Shown here piece after piece: positions 45,550 through 55,230 of a stretch of 64,000 nt of DNA; the stretch's first letter is position 1; the number at the start of each line of letters is the position of its first letter. Source of the stretch: Brumimicrobium mesophilum (GTDB lineage Bacteria > Bacteroidota > Bacteroidia > Flavobacteriales_D > Crocinitomicaceae). The stretch lies in contig NZ_PVSS01000005.1 in the NCBI RefSeq assembly GCF_003025005.1, forward strand, positions 186,001 through 250,000, read 5' to 3'. The position numbers and the translations under genes are program-made. The notes below the pieces were generated by a model. That model saw nothing but the letters and a program-made list of their open reading frames with translations. It searched no databases and was not told where the DNA came from.

Positions 45550-47688
45550 ATGATGATTCAAAATCTTAGAAAAATTTTCACTTTGTTATTGCTTACTCCT
45601 TATTTGCTGGTAGCACAAGATAGTACATTCAACAACTTTAAGACTACCTTATCCTCAGGAGAACCACCAGCGATATTTGTAACATCTTTTAAAGATAAAA
45701 TAGCTGCTAAAATTGAAAGCAAGTCCAACTTAGGAGAAGACGATATAGAAAATTTCGCACTCTATACCAATTACGCATTAAATAATTTACTTCAATCTGG
45801 CTCTGTTTTATATGGAGATCCAATGACACAATTTGTCCAAAAAATTGCCGACAAGCTTTTAGAGAATGATGCTAAATTGAAAAGCGAGTTACAGTTTTAT
45901 GTAATAAAAACGAATATCACAAACGCACTTTGTACAGACCCTGGGGTAATATTTATCACTACAGGGTTAATTTCTCAAATTGAGAATGAAGCCCAATTGG
46001 CTTACATAATTGCCCATGAGATTGTACATTATCAGGAAAAACACCTTGAAGAATCTTATTCTAAATCTAAGGAGAATGATTTAGATCCAAACTCCTCCTA
46101 TGAGGATTTGGTTTTACTTTCTAAAGACCATGAATTTGAAGCTGATAAAAATGCTTTAAAAATTTATCATTCAGCGGGTTATTCTCACAAGGAAATCAAC
46201 ACCGTTTTTGATGTACTAATGTATTCCTATTTATCTTTTGATGAAATAAATATTGATCAAAGTTTTTTCGGAAATCCAAACATTTATGTCCCAGAGTCGC
46301 TTTTCCCTGAAAACGCAAATCCAATATTGGCTTTTGAAGATTACGATGACAGGAAAAGTACACATCCAAATATTAGAAAAAGGAAAGACGCCATTGCTAA
46401 GGAAATAGACAAATATCAAGATTGGAAAAACAACACAAATTACATTTCTTTAGAGGAATTTAATCATGTGCAAAACATTTCTAGACTTGAGTCTGTTCGT
46501 GGTAATTTGATTACAGCCAACTATGTTAAAGCATTATATGAAATATATATTTTAGAAAAGATAATTCCAAATAATGAATATCTTCAAACTTCAAAAGCTT
46601 TTGCATGGAACGCGATGAGTCAAACGTCCATTTCAGGTAAAAAAAGAACATTCCTTAATAACTTAGACGAAAAAGAAGGAGCTATTTCAATGCTATATGG
46701 CTTTTTAAATAACTTGAGCAGGGAGGAAATGGCTTTAATGGCTGTTAGGCAAGCGGAAGATGCTTATCTAAAATTCCCTTCATCTACACAATTAAAATCC
46801 ATCAGAAATCAAACAATCTCGAACTTAGCACATTTAAGAAATTTTGAAATCAAAACACTTGAAAAAATAAGTTTTAATGCTGCAATTGATTTAAGAGAAA
46901 ATAATGATAAGGATTCAATCATTTCTGACACTTTAGAAATAGAAGAAGAAACAAAATATGATAGAATCAGAAGAATTCGTGAACAACAAAGTTCTTCGGG
47001 AAGCACAGCTGAACTAATAGATGAAAACTTCTCTACTTTTTTACTCTTCGACTTGGCGTCAAACCGCGAATTTTATGAACTATATGAAAAAGAACAAGAA
47101 GATTTAAAGCTTCAAAAAGAAAATAAATTAAGCAGTAAGTCAAAAAAAGAACGTAAGGAGATTGTCAAAATCGAAGAACAAAAATTAAAGGAAAGTGATA
47201 TAATTTTAATTACACCTCATTTAGAGGCTTCCAAAAAGGGTAGATTTGATTTAGAACAAACTTTGACATTTTATGAAATAATGACAGAGGAAGTTTTAAA
47301 ATACGCTCCAAAAGACAGACTCCATAATAAAGATATTGCGCTAGGAGAAAATTTCACTACTAAAAAGCATAATGAATCTAGTCTTATCAATTCGTTTTTA
47401 ATTCAAATATCCAACCTTGAAAACAGCAAATTTGGAACATTAATTTTCGATTATGAAGAGTTTGATCAATTATTCGCAAATTATAAAAATCCTTATCTTC
47501 TATTAATAACAGGTAAAGCCAACAAATCATCGTCTCTCAGTAATAGTCTTTCAGGACAAGCACAATACATTGAAGTTTCAACAGGTGAGGTGTCAGGGTC
47601 TGGTTACTATTCTGTTCCAATGAAAATTAGAAAAGAATCAGTTGGTGGATTAGCATTTGAAATATTCTCTAAATTTAATTTGAAATAA
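45550..47688 (+). CDS. Exported M48-family metalloprotease (copy A)
   Basis: 712 residues from the ATG at 45550 (the frame reaches a TTG at 45529; a second ATG follows at 45553). A signal peptide (about 1-22, ending LLVAQ) is followed by the peptidase domain, with zinc site H156-E-I-V-H160 (AHEIVHYQEKH) and third ligand E195 in EFEADKNAL. The C-terminal about 450 residues are helical, with lysine/glutamate-rich stretches. They end in a beta-rich module containing GQAQYIEVSTGEVSGSGYY. Without membrane helices it is probably periplasmic or outer-membrane-associated, like BepA-type M48 enzymes. The gene is first of seven packed genes and is paralogous along its length to 53117-55225. Confidence 0.88.
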   Translation: MMIQNLRKIFTLLLLTPYLLVAQDSTFNNFKTTLSSGEPPAIFVTSFKDKIAAKIESKSNLGEDDIENFALYTNYALNNLLQSGSVLYGDPMTQFVQKIADKLLENDAKLKSELQFYVIKTNITNALCTDPGVIFITTGLISQIENEAQLAYIIAHEIVHYQEKHLEESYSKSKENDLDPNSSYEDLVLLSKDHEFEADKNALKIYHSAGYSHKEINTVFDVLMYSYLSFDEINIDQSFFGNPNIYVPESLFPENANPILAFEDYDDRKSTHPNIRKRKDAIAKEIDKYQDWKNNTNYISLEEFNHVQNISRLESVRGNLITANYVKALYEIYILEKIIPNNEYLQTSKAFAWNAMSQTSISGKKRTFLNNLDEKEGAISMLYGFLNNLSREEMALMAVRQAEDAYLKFPSSTQLKSIRNQTISNLAHLRNFEIKTLEKISFNAAIDLRENNDKDSIISDTLEIEEETKYDRIRRIREQQSSSGSTAELIDENFSTFLLFDLASNREFYELYEKEQEDLKLQKENKLSSKSKKERKEIVKIEEQKLKESDIILITPHLEASKKGRFDLEQTLTFYEIMTEEVLKYAPKDRLHNKDIALGENFTTKKHNESSLINSFLIQISNLENSKFGTLIFDYEEFDQLFANYKNPYLLLITGKANKSSSLSNSLSGQAQYIEVSTGEVSGSGYYSVPMKIRKESVGGLAFEIFSKFNLK

Positions 47689-47689
47689 A

Positions 47690-48550
47690 ATGAAAATAAC
47701 TTGTTTACTTAGCTTTGTATTTATTTCTACTGTATTTAGCCTTTCTGTAACGGGACAAGATTCATATTTTTTTAATCAAAAAAATATGTTTTCTGTTCGT
47801 GCTAGCTTTAATCCAAGGTTAATACCTATGCGACAAGACAATAACAGTTATTCGCAGGATGGGATAGGACGTGGAACGTACTATCAGTATTACGATGAAA
47901 GCAATAAACTTTATGAAAATAATCAGAGATATAACTTAATGTTGAATACTTCTTATGCTAGATTATATGATGGAAACAAAATAATCGGTGTTGAATTCAA
48001 TTATCAAAAACACAATCTCACCATGAATGAGAATGCAAATTGGTACAGTTATCAAGAAATAGATGGTTCTTATATCACAGAGCCATTCTTAATTTCTACT
48101 CCAGTTTTTAACGTTTTTGATATTCAAATACTTTCTGGAAGATTTAATGGTAATTTCATTTCTCCCAATAAACACTTATGGACTTATGGTCTTGGCGTGA
48201 GAATATTTTCACTTGACCAAAATCAGAATTATCGCATGGATGTCGAGACCCCAATTACTGATTTGGAAAACTTAATAGAAGATTTTGATAGGGTCTACGT
48301 CTTCACTAGATTATCCATTAATTACACCTACCGTATTCTAATTACTAAAAGTTTAAGTTTAGATCTTGGTATTAATGCAAACTTTGGTCTGTACCAAGAA
48401 ATGGATCCTGTTTATGGAAACCCGGGGCAATCATTCTATGATGGAGGAAATTCACCTATTTATTCAAGGTATTTTGTAAAGAACAAATTAGGACATGAAA
48501 CTTTCTTCAATATCCTTTATTTCAGAAGTGGATTGTCTTTTGCATTATAA
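47690..48550 (+). CDS. Exported barrel-like protein (copy A), partner of M48 protease
   Basis: 286 residues, starting one base after the M48 stop. A signal peptide ends SVTGQ. The mature protein starts DSYFFNQKNMFSVRASFNPRL. It shows alternating aromatic beta segments (YNLMLNTSYARLY, GVEFNYQKHNLTM, LWTYGLGVRIFSL, LSLDLGINANFGLYQ) and a terminal aromatic-containing strand (FRSGLSFAL). This pattern suits a small outer-membrane beta-barrel. No named family recognised. Its paralogue is 55231-56061, which also directly follows an M48 gene. Confidence 0.75.
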   Translation: MKITCLLSFVFISTVFSLSVTGQDSYFFNQKNMFSVRASFNPRLIPMRQDNNSYSQDGIGRGTYYQYYDESNKLYENNQRYNLMLNTSYARLYDGNKIIGVEFNYQKHNLTMNENANWYSYQEIDGSYITEPFLISTPVFNVFDIQILSGRFNGNFISPNKHLWTYGLGVRIFSLDQNQNYRMDVETPITDLENLIEDFDRVYVFTRLSINYTYRILITKSLSLDLGINANFGLYQEMDPVYGNPGQSFYDGGNSPIYSRYFVKNKLGHETFFNILYFRSGLSFAL

Positions 48551-48559
48551 GAAGAAGCT

Positions 48560-50086
48560 ATGTTAAAAAAGCTATTTACATTCCTTGCGGTCGTCTTAAT
48601 TTCATTATCGGCTATATCACAAACTGTTATTTCAAGTGAAAAAACCGTTAAAAATAAACCATCAAAAAGGAGTTTATTGCATTTCCATAATGATTTAAGC
48701 ATCTTTTCGAAACGTTCCCTTGTCGCAAATCCAGGAGCTACCGGATATATGCTTCAAGTGTTTAAAGGAAAGAAAAAAGAAATAAAACGCTTCAATGCAA
48801 GTACTAAATTCAATGGTGATTTTTCTAATGTTACAGATTATATTTTTAGAGAAGAGTCCTTCCTAACAATTAACGAGTCGAAAATTGAAAATGTAATTAC
48901 TTTTCATTTACAAGAGTTTGACTACAATTTTAAAAAGATAGGTGAGCCAATAAAACTGGTAGAGATAGAAAATGAAACGAATAAACCTTTCGCAGCAGGA
49001 AATTATAATACTATTGGTATTTTTCAAGGTAAAACTTATGCTAAAAAATCTATACAATTCCAATACAACAAGGAGTCTAACCGTTATGTTTTGATTGTGG
49101 AAGTGGACATTTCTAATAGAATGGGATATTTGGAAATATTCGTATTTGATAGCGATTTTTCATTAATTACTTCCCACAATATTAAAGCAGAAAATGAGAA
49201 AGATAATATTACTGTTAGCGAGATAACGACATTACCACATGGCGAGATTTTGGCAATAGTTAAAAACATCAATGGAAGCCAAATTAATGAGTTTTATCTC
49301 CTTCATCTATTTGATGATGGTAACTATCAAGTTAATGATTTAAGACCTAACGAATCAACTTTAATCGATACTCAATTTAGCAATTATGGTACAAATGATA
49401 AAATCATAATTTCTATACTTTCTCAAAATTCAAATGGAAATTTAAGTGAAGGAACAATTCAAAATTACACCTATGACTGCATTTCATCTGAATTGACAGA
49501 AAAATCTATTGAAATCGACATTGAAGAAATAATCACAAGCGAATACAATAGTCTCACGACCATGGAAATTCAAAGGATTCATTATTTAAAAGATCAGTCT
49601 GTAGTGGCGCAATTATGTGAAACAAATTATAGTTACGGAAATGATGTAGCATCATCTCTTTCCAGCAAAAATATGGTAATTTTTAAAATTGAAAACGGGA
49701 ATGATTTGGCATGGATAAGACCAATAGAGAGGTATGGCTTTTTTAATTGGACTGAGACTTTCGGTGCTAATTTAGATTATCTTACCGATGATAACGATCT
49801 TGAAATTATTTTTAATGGCTCAGAAAGAGACTTTAGAGATGGATATTATTCAGCCAATAATTACGGTGTATTCAATAAAACAGGTACGAACTATAGGGCA
49901 ATTCCTGTAAAAGCAAAAATCAATTTAGCAAATGGTGAGGTTGAAATAAAACGCATTCTCCCTGATGAATATCTAAGTAACTTCTCTTTAGGGGACGCAC
50001 AAAAAATGGATGGAATAGGAGTTTATAAGCTGTTTGTTAAAAACGCCGGAAAATATAATGTTTCAGTAATAGATTTTAAGAAATAA
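48560..50086 (+). CDS. Exported protein of unrecognised family, tandem paralogue 1
   Basis: 508 residues with a signal peptide (about 1-21, ending LSAISQ). The mature protein is rich in beta-type segments and has no known domain that I can see. Near the C-terminus are LDYLTDDNDLEIIFNGSE, INLANGEVEIKRI, and the end GIGVYKLFVKNAGKYNVSVI then DFKK. These segments recur in the next two genes, so the three form one family. It starts nine bases after the barrel-like gene. A periplasmic or surface role is inferred only from the signal peptide. Confidence 0.75.
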   Translation: MLKKLFTFLAVVLISLSAISQTVISSEKTVKNKPSKRSLLHFHNDLSIFSKRSLVANPGATGYMLQVFKGKKKEIKRFNASTKFNGDFSNVTDYIFREESFLTINESKIENVITFHLQEFDYNFKKIGEPIKLVEIENETNKPFAAGNYNTIGIFQGKTYAKKSIQFQYNKESNRYVLIVEVDISNRMGYLEIFVFDSDFSLITSHNIKAENEKDNITVSEITTLPHGEILAIVKNINGSQINEFYLLHLFDDGNYQVNDLRPNESTLIDTQFSNYGTNDKIIISILSQNSNGNLSEGTIQNYTYDCISSELTEKSIEIDIEEIITSEYNSLTTMEIQRIHYLKDQSVVAQLCETNYSYGNDVASSLSSKNMVIFKIENGNDLAWIRPIERYGFFNWTETFGANLDYLTDDNDLEIIFNGSERDFRDGYYSANNYGVFNKTGTNYRAIPVKAKINLANGEVEIKRILPDEYLSNFSLGDAQKMDGIGVYKLFVKNAGKYNVSVIDFKK

Positions 50087-50111
50087 AGTGAACGCAATAA
50101 AAAATAACAAA

Positions 50112-51578
50112 ATGAAAAAAACAATATCAGTTTTAACGATTTTGATGTTGTCCTTGTCAATTAATGCTCAAGATATCATATCTTCTAACAAGGCCAAAAG
50201 AGTAAAAACCCTCAAAGGAGAAGGCTTGATTTATGCCAATGAAAACATTTATCTACAAAAGGTAAAAAGTAATAAAATAAGCATTTATAAAGATGGAAAT
50301 AAGGTTGGAAGTCAGAACTTCAATAAAAAAATTGATGGAGAACACACTAAGACTGTAGAAACCATTTATAGCAAAGAAGGAATTACGAGAATATACAGTG
50401 TAGAACAAGATCAATCTATTGAACTGTACACTCAGAAATATACTCTGGAATACAATCCGGTTGGCAGTCCGATGAAATTTGCTAATATTGAAATGGATCA
50501 AAACAACTTATCCACAACACAATACTATGCTGAAAACAATGAGCAAACTGGAAACACATTAATTTCTATTCATCTAAAATATCGAAATACCCCGAACCAA
50601 TTACAACTTTTCCTCTTCAATCAAGATTTCCAAGAATTAAATGCTTTGCATGCAACTGGTTCAACAAATTTCAGTCAATTTGAAATTATCACCTCTAAAG
50701 TATTAACCAATGATAAGGCAGTATTTCTAGTAAGAGAGTATGAACAAACTACCTCTGGATATACGACTACAAAAAACATTTTCGCTTCAAACATGATCAC
50801 TTTTAGTCAGGAAGAAGACCCTAAAATCAACGAAATACTACCTGATCATAGTAAAATAATTAAATACATAATTAGTGAGAACATAGCCGACAGCAAGGTC
50901 TTGATTGCTATTCAATCTCAACTAATCAATGATGACGCTGGGGAGCAAAACAACGAAAGAGATAAAAATATACTAGGAGTCTACACTTATAATTTTAAAA
51001 CTTCTGAATTATCCCGAAAAGCATACCCATTAGATCTCGAAATTAAAAAAACCAGAAGAGGTATTGGTTCTATCGCAAAGGTCATCTATGATAAGGAGGC
51101 CTCAAGTTATTTTGTATTTACATTACCCGGTTCTATTGGAGGAGTAGAATATGGAGCGCTAACCCTTAAATTGGATGAAGATGGTAAATACCTTTGGGGA
51201 AAACCTCTCACTAGAAAAGATGTTGCTAGCGTCACCTACAATCTAAATGGATATTTGATGTACATTAATGATCAAAATGAGTTAGAAATGATTTTCAACA
51301 GTAAGAAAAATGTCTTTAAAAAAGGAGAATATGAACCCAATGATAGCAATGGAATATGGTTTTTTCATAAAATGGACGTAGGAAAAAAAATCGTTCCTAT
51401 CAAAGCTACATTCAATTCTGAATCTGGAGAAATAGAGATTAATAGAATTTTCGAAAATGCAAATGTAAATTCAATTTCTTATAAAAATGCAATTGAAACT
51501 AATGAACAAGGCGTTTATTATACTATTCATAATATAGGAGGTAAAACATTTGTTTCAAAAATCAACTTTAAGAATTAA
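50112..51578 (+). CDS. Exported protein of unrecognised family, tandem paralogue 2
   Basis: 488 residues from the ATG at 50112. The frame extends to a GTG at 50088, but the ATG begins a good signal peptide (MKKTISVLTILMLSLSINAQ). C-terminal family motifs are LMYINDQNELEMIFNSKK, FNSESGEIEINRIF and GVYYTIHNIGGKTFVSKINF, followed by KN. It lacks the HFHxDL segment near the N-terminus that paralogues 1 and 3 have (LLHFHNDL, FRHFHDDL), and it is the shortest of the three. The gap to the next gene is four bases. Confidence 0.75.
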   Translation: MKKTISVLTILMLSLSINAQDIISSNKAKRVKTLKGEGLIYANENIYLQKVKSNKISIYKDGNKVGSQNFNKKIDGEHTKTVETIYSKEGITRIYSVEQDQSIELYTQKYTLEYNPVGSPMKFANIEMDQNNLSTTQYYAENNEQTGNTLISIHLKYRNTPNQLQLFLFNQDFQELNALHATGSTNFSQFEIITSKVLTNDKAVFLVREYEQTTSGYTTTKNIFASNMITFSQEEDPKINEILPDHSKIIKYIISENIADSKVLIAIQSQLINDDAGEQNNERDKNILGVYTYNFKTSELSRKAYPLDLEIKKTRRGIGSIAKVIYDKEASSYFVFTLPGSIGGVEYGALTLKLDEDGKYLWGKPLTRKDVASVTYNLNGYLMYINDQNELEMIFNSKKNVFKKGEYEPNDSNGIWFFHKMDVGKKIVPIKATFNSESGEIEINRIFENANVNSISYKNAIETNEQGVYYTIHNIGGKTFVSKINFKN

Positions 51579-51582
51579 AAAT

Positions 51583-53103
51583 ATGAATAAAATAATATCA
51601 GTGGTTACAATAGTGTTGGTGTCAATATCAATCAATGCGCAAGAGATTAGTTCATCTCAAAAAACAAAGAGACAAAATGAAGTAAAAGTTCAATTCCGTC
51701 ACTTCCACGACGATTTAATTATTAACGACTTATCAAATACTTTTATAGGAGGGGTTACAGATTTTAAAACATGGGGAACAACTCTTGGTAAGATAAATAT
51801 AGTAAAAGGTGAAGAGGTAATAGTAAAAAAATTCGACCCTCTTTTTTTAACCAGTAAAGGAGATAAATATGCCCGAGGCTTAATATTTAAAGACGACCGA
51901 TTTGGCATTTTAAATACAGCCATAAAGAGTGGAAGAATATCAATTGTAATGCAGGATTTTGATTACAAATTGAATAAAGCGGGAAGCCAAAGAGAAATTC
52001 TTGAAACCAATTTAACTATCGACGAGAAAACATTAGGTTTTGGTAGAAATATATCAACTCAAAACACTCACATTCACCACGATAAAAAAACAAATTCTGT
52101 TTTTTTAGAGTTAGAAGTAAAAAACTCTGAAAAAAGATCATTCTTAACATTGATGGTGTTAAATGAGGAATATGAAGAAATAAGCAGAATTACGATCCCT
52201 GCACAGGATCACAAAAAGGGTGTACAATTAGTAACCCATAAAGTGCTAGAAAATGGTGAGGCCTTTGCTATTGTTGAAGAAACTGATGGTTACGGTGACA
52301 TTCATGCATATAATTTCATACATTTTGCAAATGACGGAAGTAATAACCACGTAATAAAAGAGATTCTACCTGCCAAAAAAAGTATAATTAATAGTCAAAT
52401 CAGTGAGAATTCATTCGATGACAATGTAATCATTAGCATATTGTCTAGTGGTACTTTAAAGGATAAAGAAAGAGATAGTGGTGCATTAACAGCTTACAAA
52501 TACAACCTAAAAACTGGTGATATGGATTATATCACTTACGCTCTAAACAAGAACCAAGTATTAACTGGAAATGATAATAACTTACAAAATTTGAGGGATA
52601 TGAAAACTGAATTCCTTCCAGATGGTTCTGTTTTATTCTACATGTTTGGAGCTTACAAATCAGTAGCTTTATACCATGACAGAAGTATAATCGTAATAAA
52701 AGTTGATAAAAACGGAGAATTTCAATGGTTAAACACTATTGGCAGAAATTCTAAGAGTGTTGTGAAAAACAATACAGTAGGATATCTAACTTACCTTAAT
52801 GGAGAAGGCGATTTAGAAGTTATCTTTAATACTTCAAAATCAGCATTAAAAGGAGATTCATACTCACCTAATCTAGACGGCAATCCAGATTATTTAAATT
52901 TGGGAGGAACAGTTAAACCAGCAAAAGCAAAAATTAATCTGGAAACTGGAGAAATGGAAATTAAAGCAATCAATTTTGCTTCAAATATTAATTCGTTTTC
53001 TTTTCCATCTGCAAGAGAAATGGAAGAAGTGGGTGTTTATAAAATAATGCACAGTAAAGGAAAAGATACATATATTTCAACAGTTGATTTTAAAGATCAA
53101 TAA
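51583..53103 (+). CDS. Exported protein of unrecognised family, tandem paralogue 3
   Basis: 506 residues from the ATG at 51583. A TTG at 51550 is in frame but overlaps the previous gene. A signal peptide (MNKIISVVTIVLVSISINAQ) nearly repeats that of paralogue 2. Family motifs are FRHFHDDLIINDL at the mature N-terminus, LTYLNGEGDLEVIFNTSK, INLETGEMEIKAI and GVYKIMHSKGKDTYISTVDF near the end. It precedes the second M48 gene by 13 bases. No domain recognised. Confidence 0.75.
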   Translation: MNKIISVVTIVLVSISINAQEISSSQKTKRQNEVKVQFRHFHDDLIINDLSNTFIGGVTDFKTWGTTLGKINIVKGEEVIVKKFDPLFLTSKGDKYARGLIFKDDRFGILNTAIKSGRISIVMQDFDYKLNKAGSQREILETNLTIDEKTLGFGRNISTQNTHIHHDKKTNSVFLELEVKNSEKRSFLTLMVLNEEYEEISRITIPAQDHKKGVQLVTHKVLENGEAFAIVEETDGYGDIHAYNFIHFANDGSNNHVIKEILPAKKSIINSQISENSFDDNVIISILSSGTLKDKERDSGALTAYKYNLKTGDMDYITYALNKNQVLTGNDNNLQNLRDMKTEFLPDGSVLFYMFGAYKSVALYHDRSIIVIKVDKNGEFQWLNTIGRNSKSVVKNNTVGYLTYLNGEGDLEVIFNTSKSALKGDSYSPNLDGNPDYLNLGGTVKPAKAKINLETGEMEIKAINFASNINSFSFPSAREMEEVGVYKIMHSKGKDTYISTVDFKDQ

Positions 53104-53116
53104 AACTATCATAGGA

Positions 53117-55225
53117 ATGAATTACAATTTTTTAAAAACACTTTGCATAATTACGATTTTTATTCCATCGTTCTTAACTGCACAAAAGGATTCCTTTTCC
53201 AACTTTAAGACAACTCAATCTGTTGGAGAACCTCCTACTATTTTCACAACTTCATTTAAGGATAAAGTTGCAGAACGTGTTGAATCATCTAAGGATATTG
53301 AGAAAAATGACAGAGAACAATATGCATTATATACAAACTACTCTGTTAATTCTTTATTAAATTCTGGGCATATTCTATATGGCGACCCAATGACTAAATT
53401 CGTAAATAAAGTAGCGGATAAATTGTTGGAAAACGAACCGGGTTTAAAAAGAAAACTGCAGTTTTATGTAATCAAAACTAATACCACAAATGCTTTATGT
53501 ACTGATCCAGGTATTATTTTTATTACAACTGGTTTACTTTCTCAAATTGAAAACGAGGCACAATTGGCTTATGTAATTTCTCATGAAATTGTTCACTATC
53601 AAGAAAAACACCTTCAAAAATCTTTTAAAAAATCTAAAGAACAAGAATTAGAACCAACTTCATCTTATGAGGACATGGTTTTACTTTCAAAAGATCATGA
53701 GTTTGAAGCTGATGCAAATGCTTTAAAATTTTATCATGCAGCCGGTTATTCAGACAAAGAAGTAAACGTCGTTTTTGATGTTTTAATGTATTCCTACTTG
53801 TCGTTTGACGAAATCAATATTGATAGCACTTTCTTTGCTAAAAATGATGCTTTTATACCTCAATCTTATTTCCCTGAAGCAGCGAATCCAATTTTAGCTT
53901 TTGAAGACTATGATGACAGTAAAAGTAGCCATCCAAATATTCGAAAGAGAAGAGATGCCATATCAGAAGAAATCAAGAAATATGACAATTGGAAAGCCAA
54001 TTCTAACTTCATTGCTTTAGAAGAATTTAAGCACGTTCAAAATATTGCCCGATTCGAGTCTATTAGAGAAAATATATTGGTAGGCAATTATTTAAAAGCT
54101 CTTTATGAAATTTATATCTTAGAAAAAACATTTCCTAACAATGAATATTTGCAAACAAGTAAAGCACTTACTTGGGCAACAATGAATCAAATTTCTGTTG
54201 GCAGAAGCTTAAGAAGTGTTGTTAAAGATGATGATGAAATAGAAGGCCAATTATCACTTCTTTATGGCTTTTTCAAAAAGTTGAATAAAGAAGAAATGGC
54301 TCTATTGACTATCAGAATCGTTCAAGATGTTTGTCTAGAATTTCCAGCATCAGAAAGGTTAAAAGAAATTAAAAAAGAAAGCATTGAAAATTTAGCTCAT
54401 GTTAGAAATTTCAAATTTGAAGAATTAAAAAGTAAATCTTATACACAAGCTAATTTAGATTTTGAACTTAGTTTGAATGATACAATTGCTGATATTGATA
54501 CGATTGTTCCAGAAAATGAATCCAAATATGATAGAATTAAACGAATTAGGGAAGAGCAAGTAATTTCTGTAAACGAAAGCCATTTAGAAGAACAATTTTT
54601 CTCTCTTTTTCTTTTGCACGATCTTGTGAATGATGAGGAATTCAAAAAAACAATCGAGGAAGAAAAAGAAAAGCTCGTACTTTCAAGAACTTCTAGTTAC
54701 AAAAAGTCTAATTCAGATGATGATAACAAATTGATAGGAGATATTATCTTAATTACCCCAAAATTGAAAGCTAAAAAAAATGGAGATTTTGATTTGGAAT
54801 CTACTTTGTTGTTCTATGAATATTTAAAAGGAGGCGTAGATAGACATGCTCCTAAAGAACGATTAAAATTAAGAGATAATCTGGAAGTTGAAGATTTCAC
54901 TACAGAAAAACACAATGAAGTAAGTATACTCATATCTTACATAATTCAATTTTCAAATTCGAAAAATAAAGATTTTAAAAATTTATTGGTGGATTATGAA
55001 GAAATGAAATCAATTATTGCCAAATATGACAATCCACAACTCTTATTGATTTCTGGAGATTATTATTACAATAAATTAACCGACAAAGCTATTTCGGGAA
55101 ATGCCAGTTATATTGAACTCAAAACAGGTAATATTTATAGTACCCGAAATTACATTTCCAAATACAAACTAAATAAGATCTCTGTTGAAGGATTTACACA
55201 CCTTATTTTCAACCAACTAAAATAA
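53117..55225 (+). CDS. Exported M48-family metalloprotease (copy B)
   Basis: 702 residues from the ATG at 53117. The frame extends to a TTG at 53084 within the previous gene. A signal peptide ends PSFLTAQ. The zinc site is H156-E-I-V-H160 (SHEIVHYQEKH) with third ligand E195 in EFEADANAL, at the same residue numbers as copy A. The C-terminus carries a parallel beta-rich module (GNASYIELKTGNIYSTRNY). The two copies share long conserved blocks (YGDPMT, TTNALCTDPGIIFITTGLLS, MYSYLSFDEINID) but differ at the DNA level, so the duplication is not recent. Periplasmic proteolysis or chaperone-like quality control, as in BepA, is an analogy only. Confidence 0.88.
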   Translation: MNYNFLKTLCIITIFIPSFLTAQKDSFSNFKTTQSVGEPPTIFTTSFKDKVAERVESSKDIEKNDREQYALYTNYSVNSLLNSGHILYGDPMTKFVNKVADKLLENEPGLKRKLQFYVIKTNTTNALCTDPGIIFITTGLLSQIENEAQLAYVISHEIVHYQEKHLQKSFKKSKEQELEPTSSYEDMVLLSKDHEFEADANALKFYHAAGYSDKEVNVVFDVLMYSYLSFDEINIDSTFFAKNDAFIPQSYFPEAANPILAFEDYDDSKSSHPNIRKRRDAISEEIKKYDNWKANSNFIALEEFKHVQNIARFESIRENILVGNYLKALYEIYILEKTFPNNEYLQTSKALTWATMNQISVGRSLRSVVKDDDEIEGQLSLLYGFFKKLNKEEMALLTIRIVQDVCLEFPASERLKEIKKESIENLAHVRNFKFEELKSKSYTQANLDFELSLNDTIADIDTIVPENESKYDRIKRIREEQVISVNESHLEEQFFSLFLLHDLVNDEEFKKTIEEEKEKLVLSRTSSYKKSNSDDDNKLIGDIILITPKLKAKKNGDFDLESTLLFYEYLKGGVDRHAPKERLKLRDNLEVEDFTTEKHNEVSILISYIIQFSNSKNKDFKNLLVDYEEMKSIIAKYDNPQLLLISGDYYYNKLTDKAISGNASYIELKTGNIYSTRNYISKYKLNKISVEGFTHLIFNQLK

Positions 55226-55230
55226 ATATT

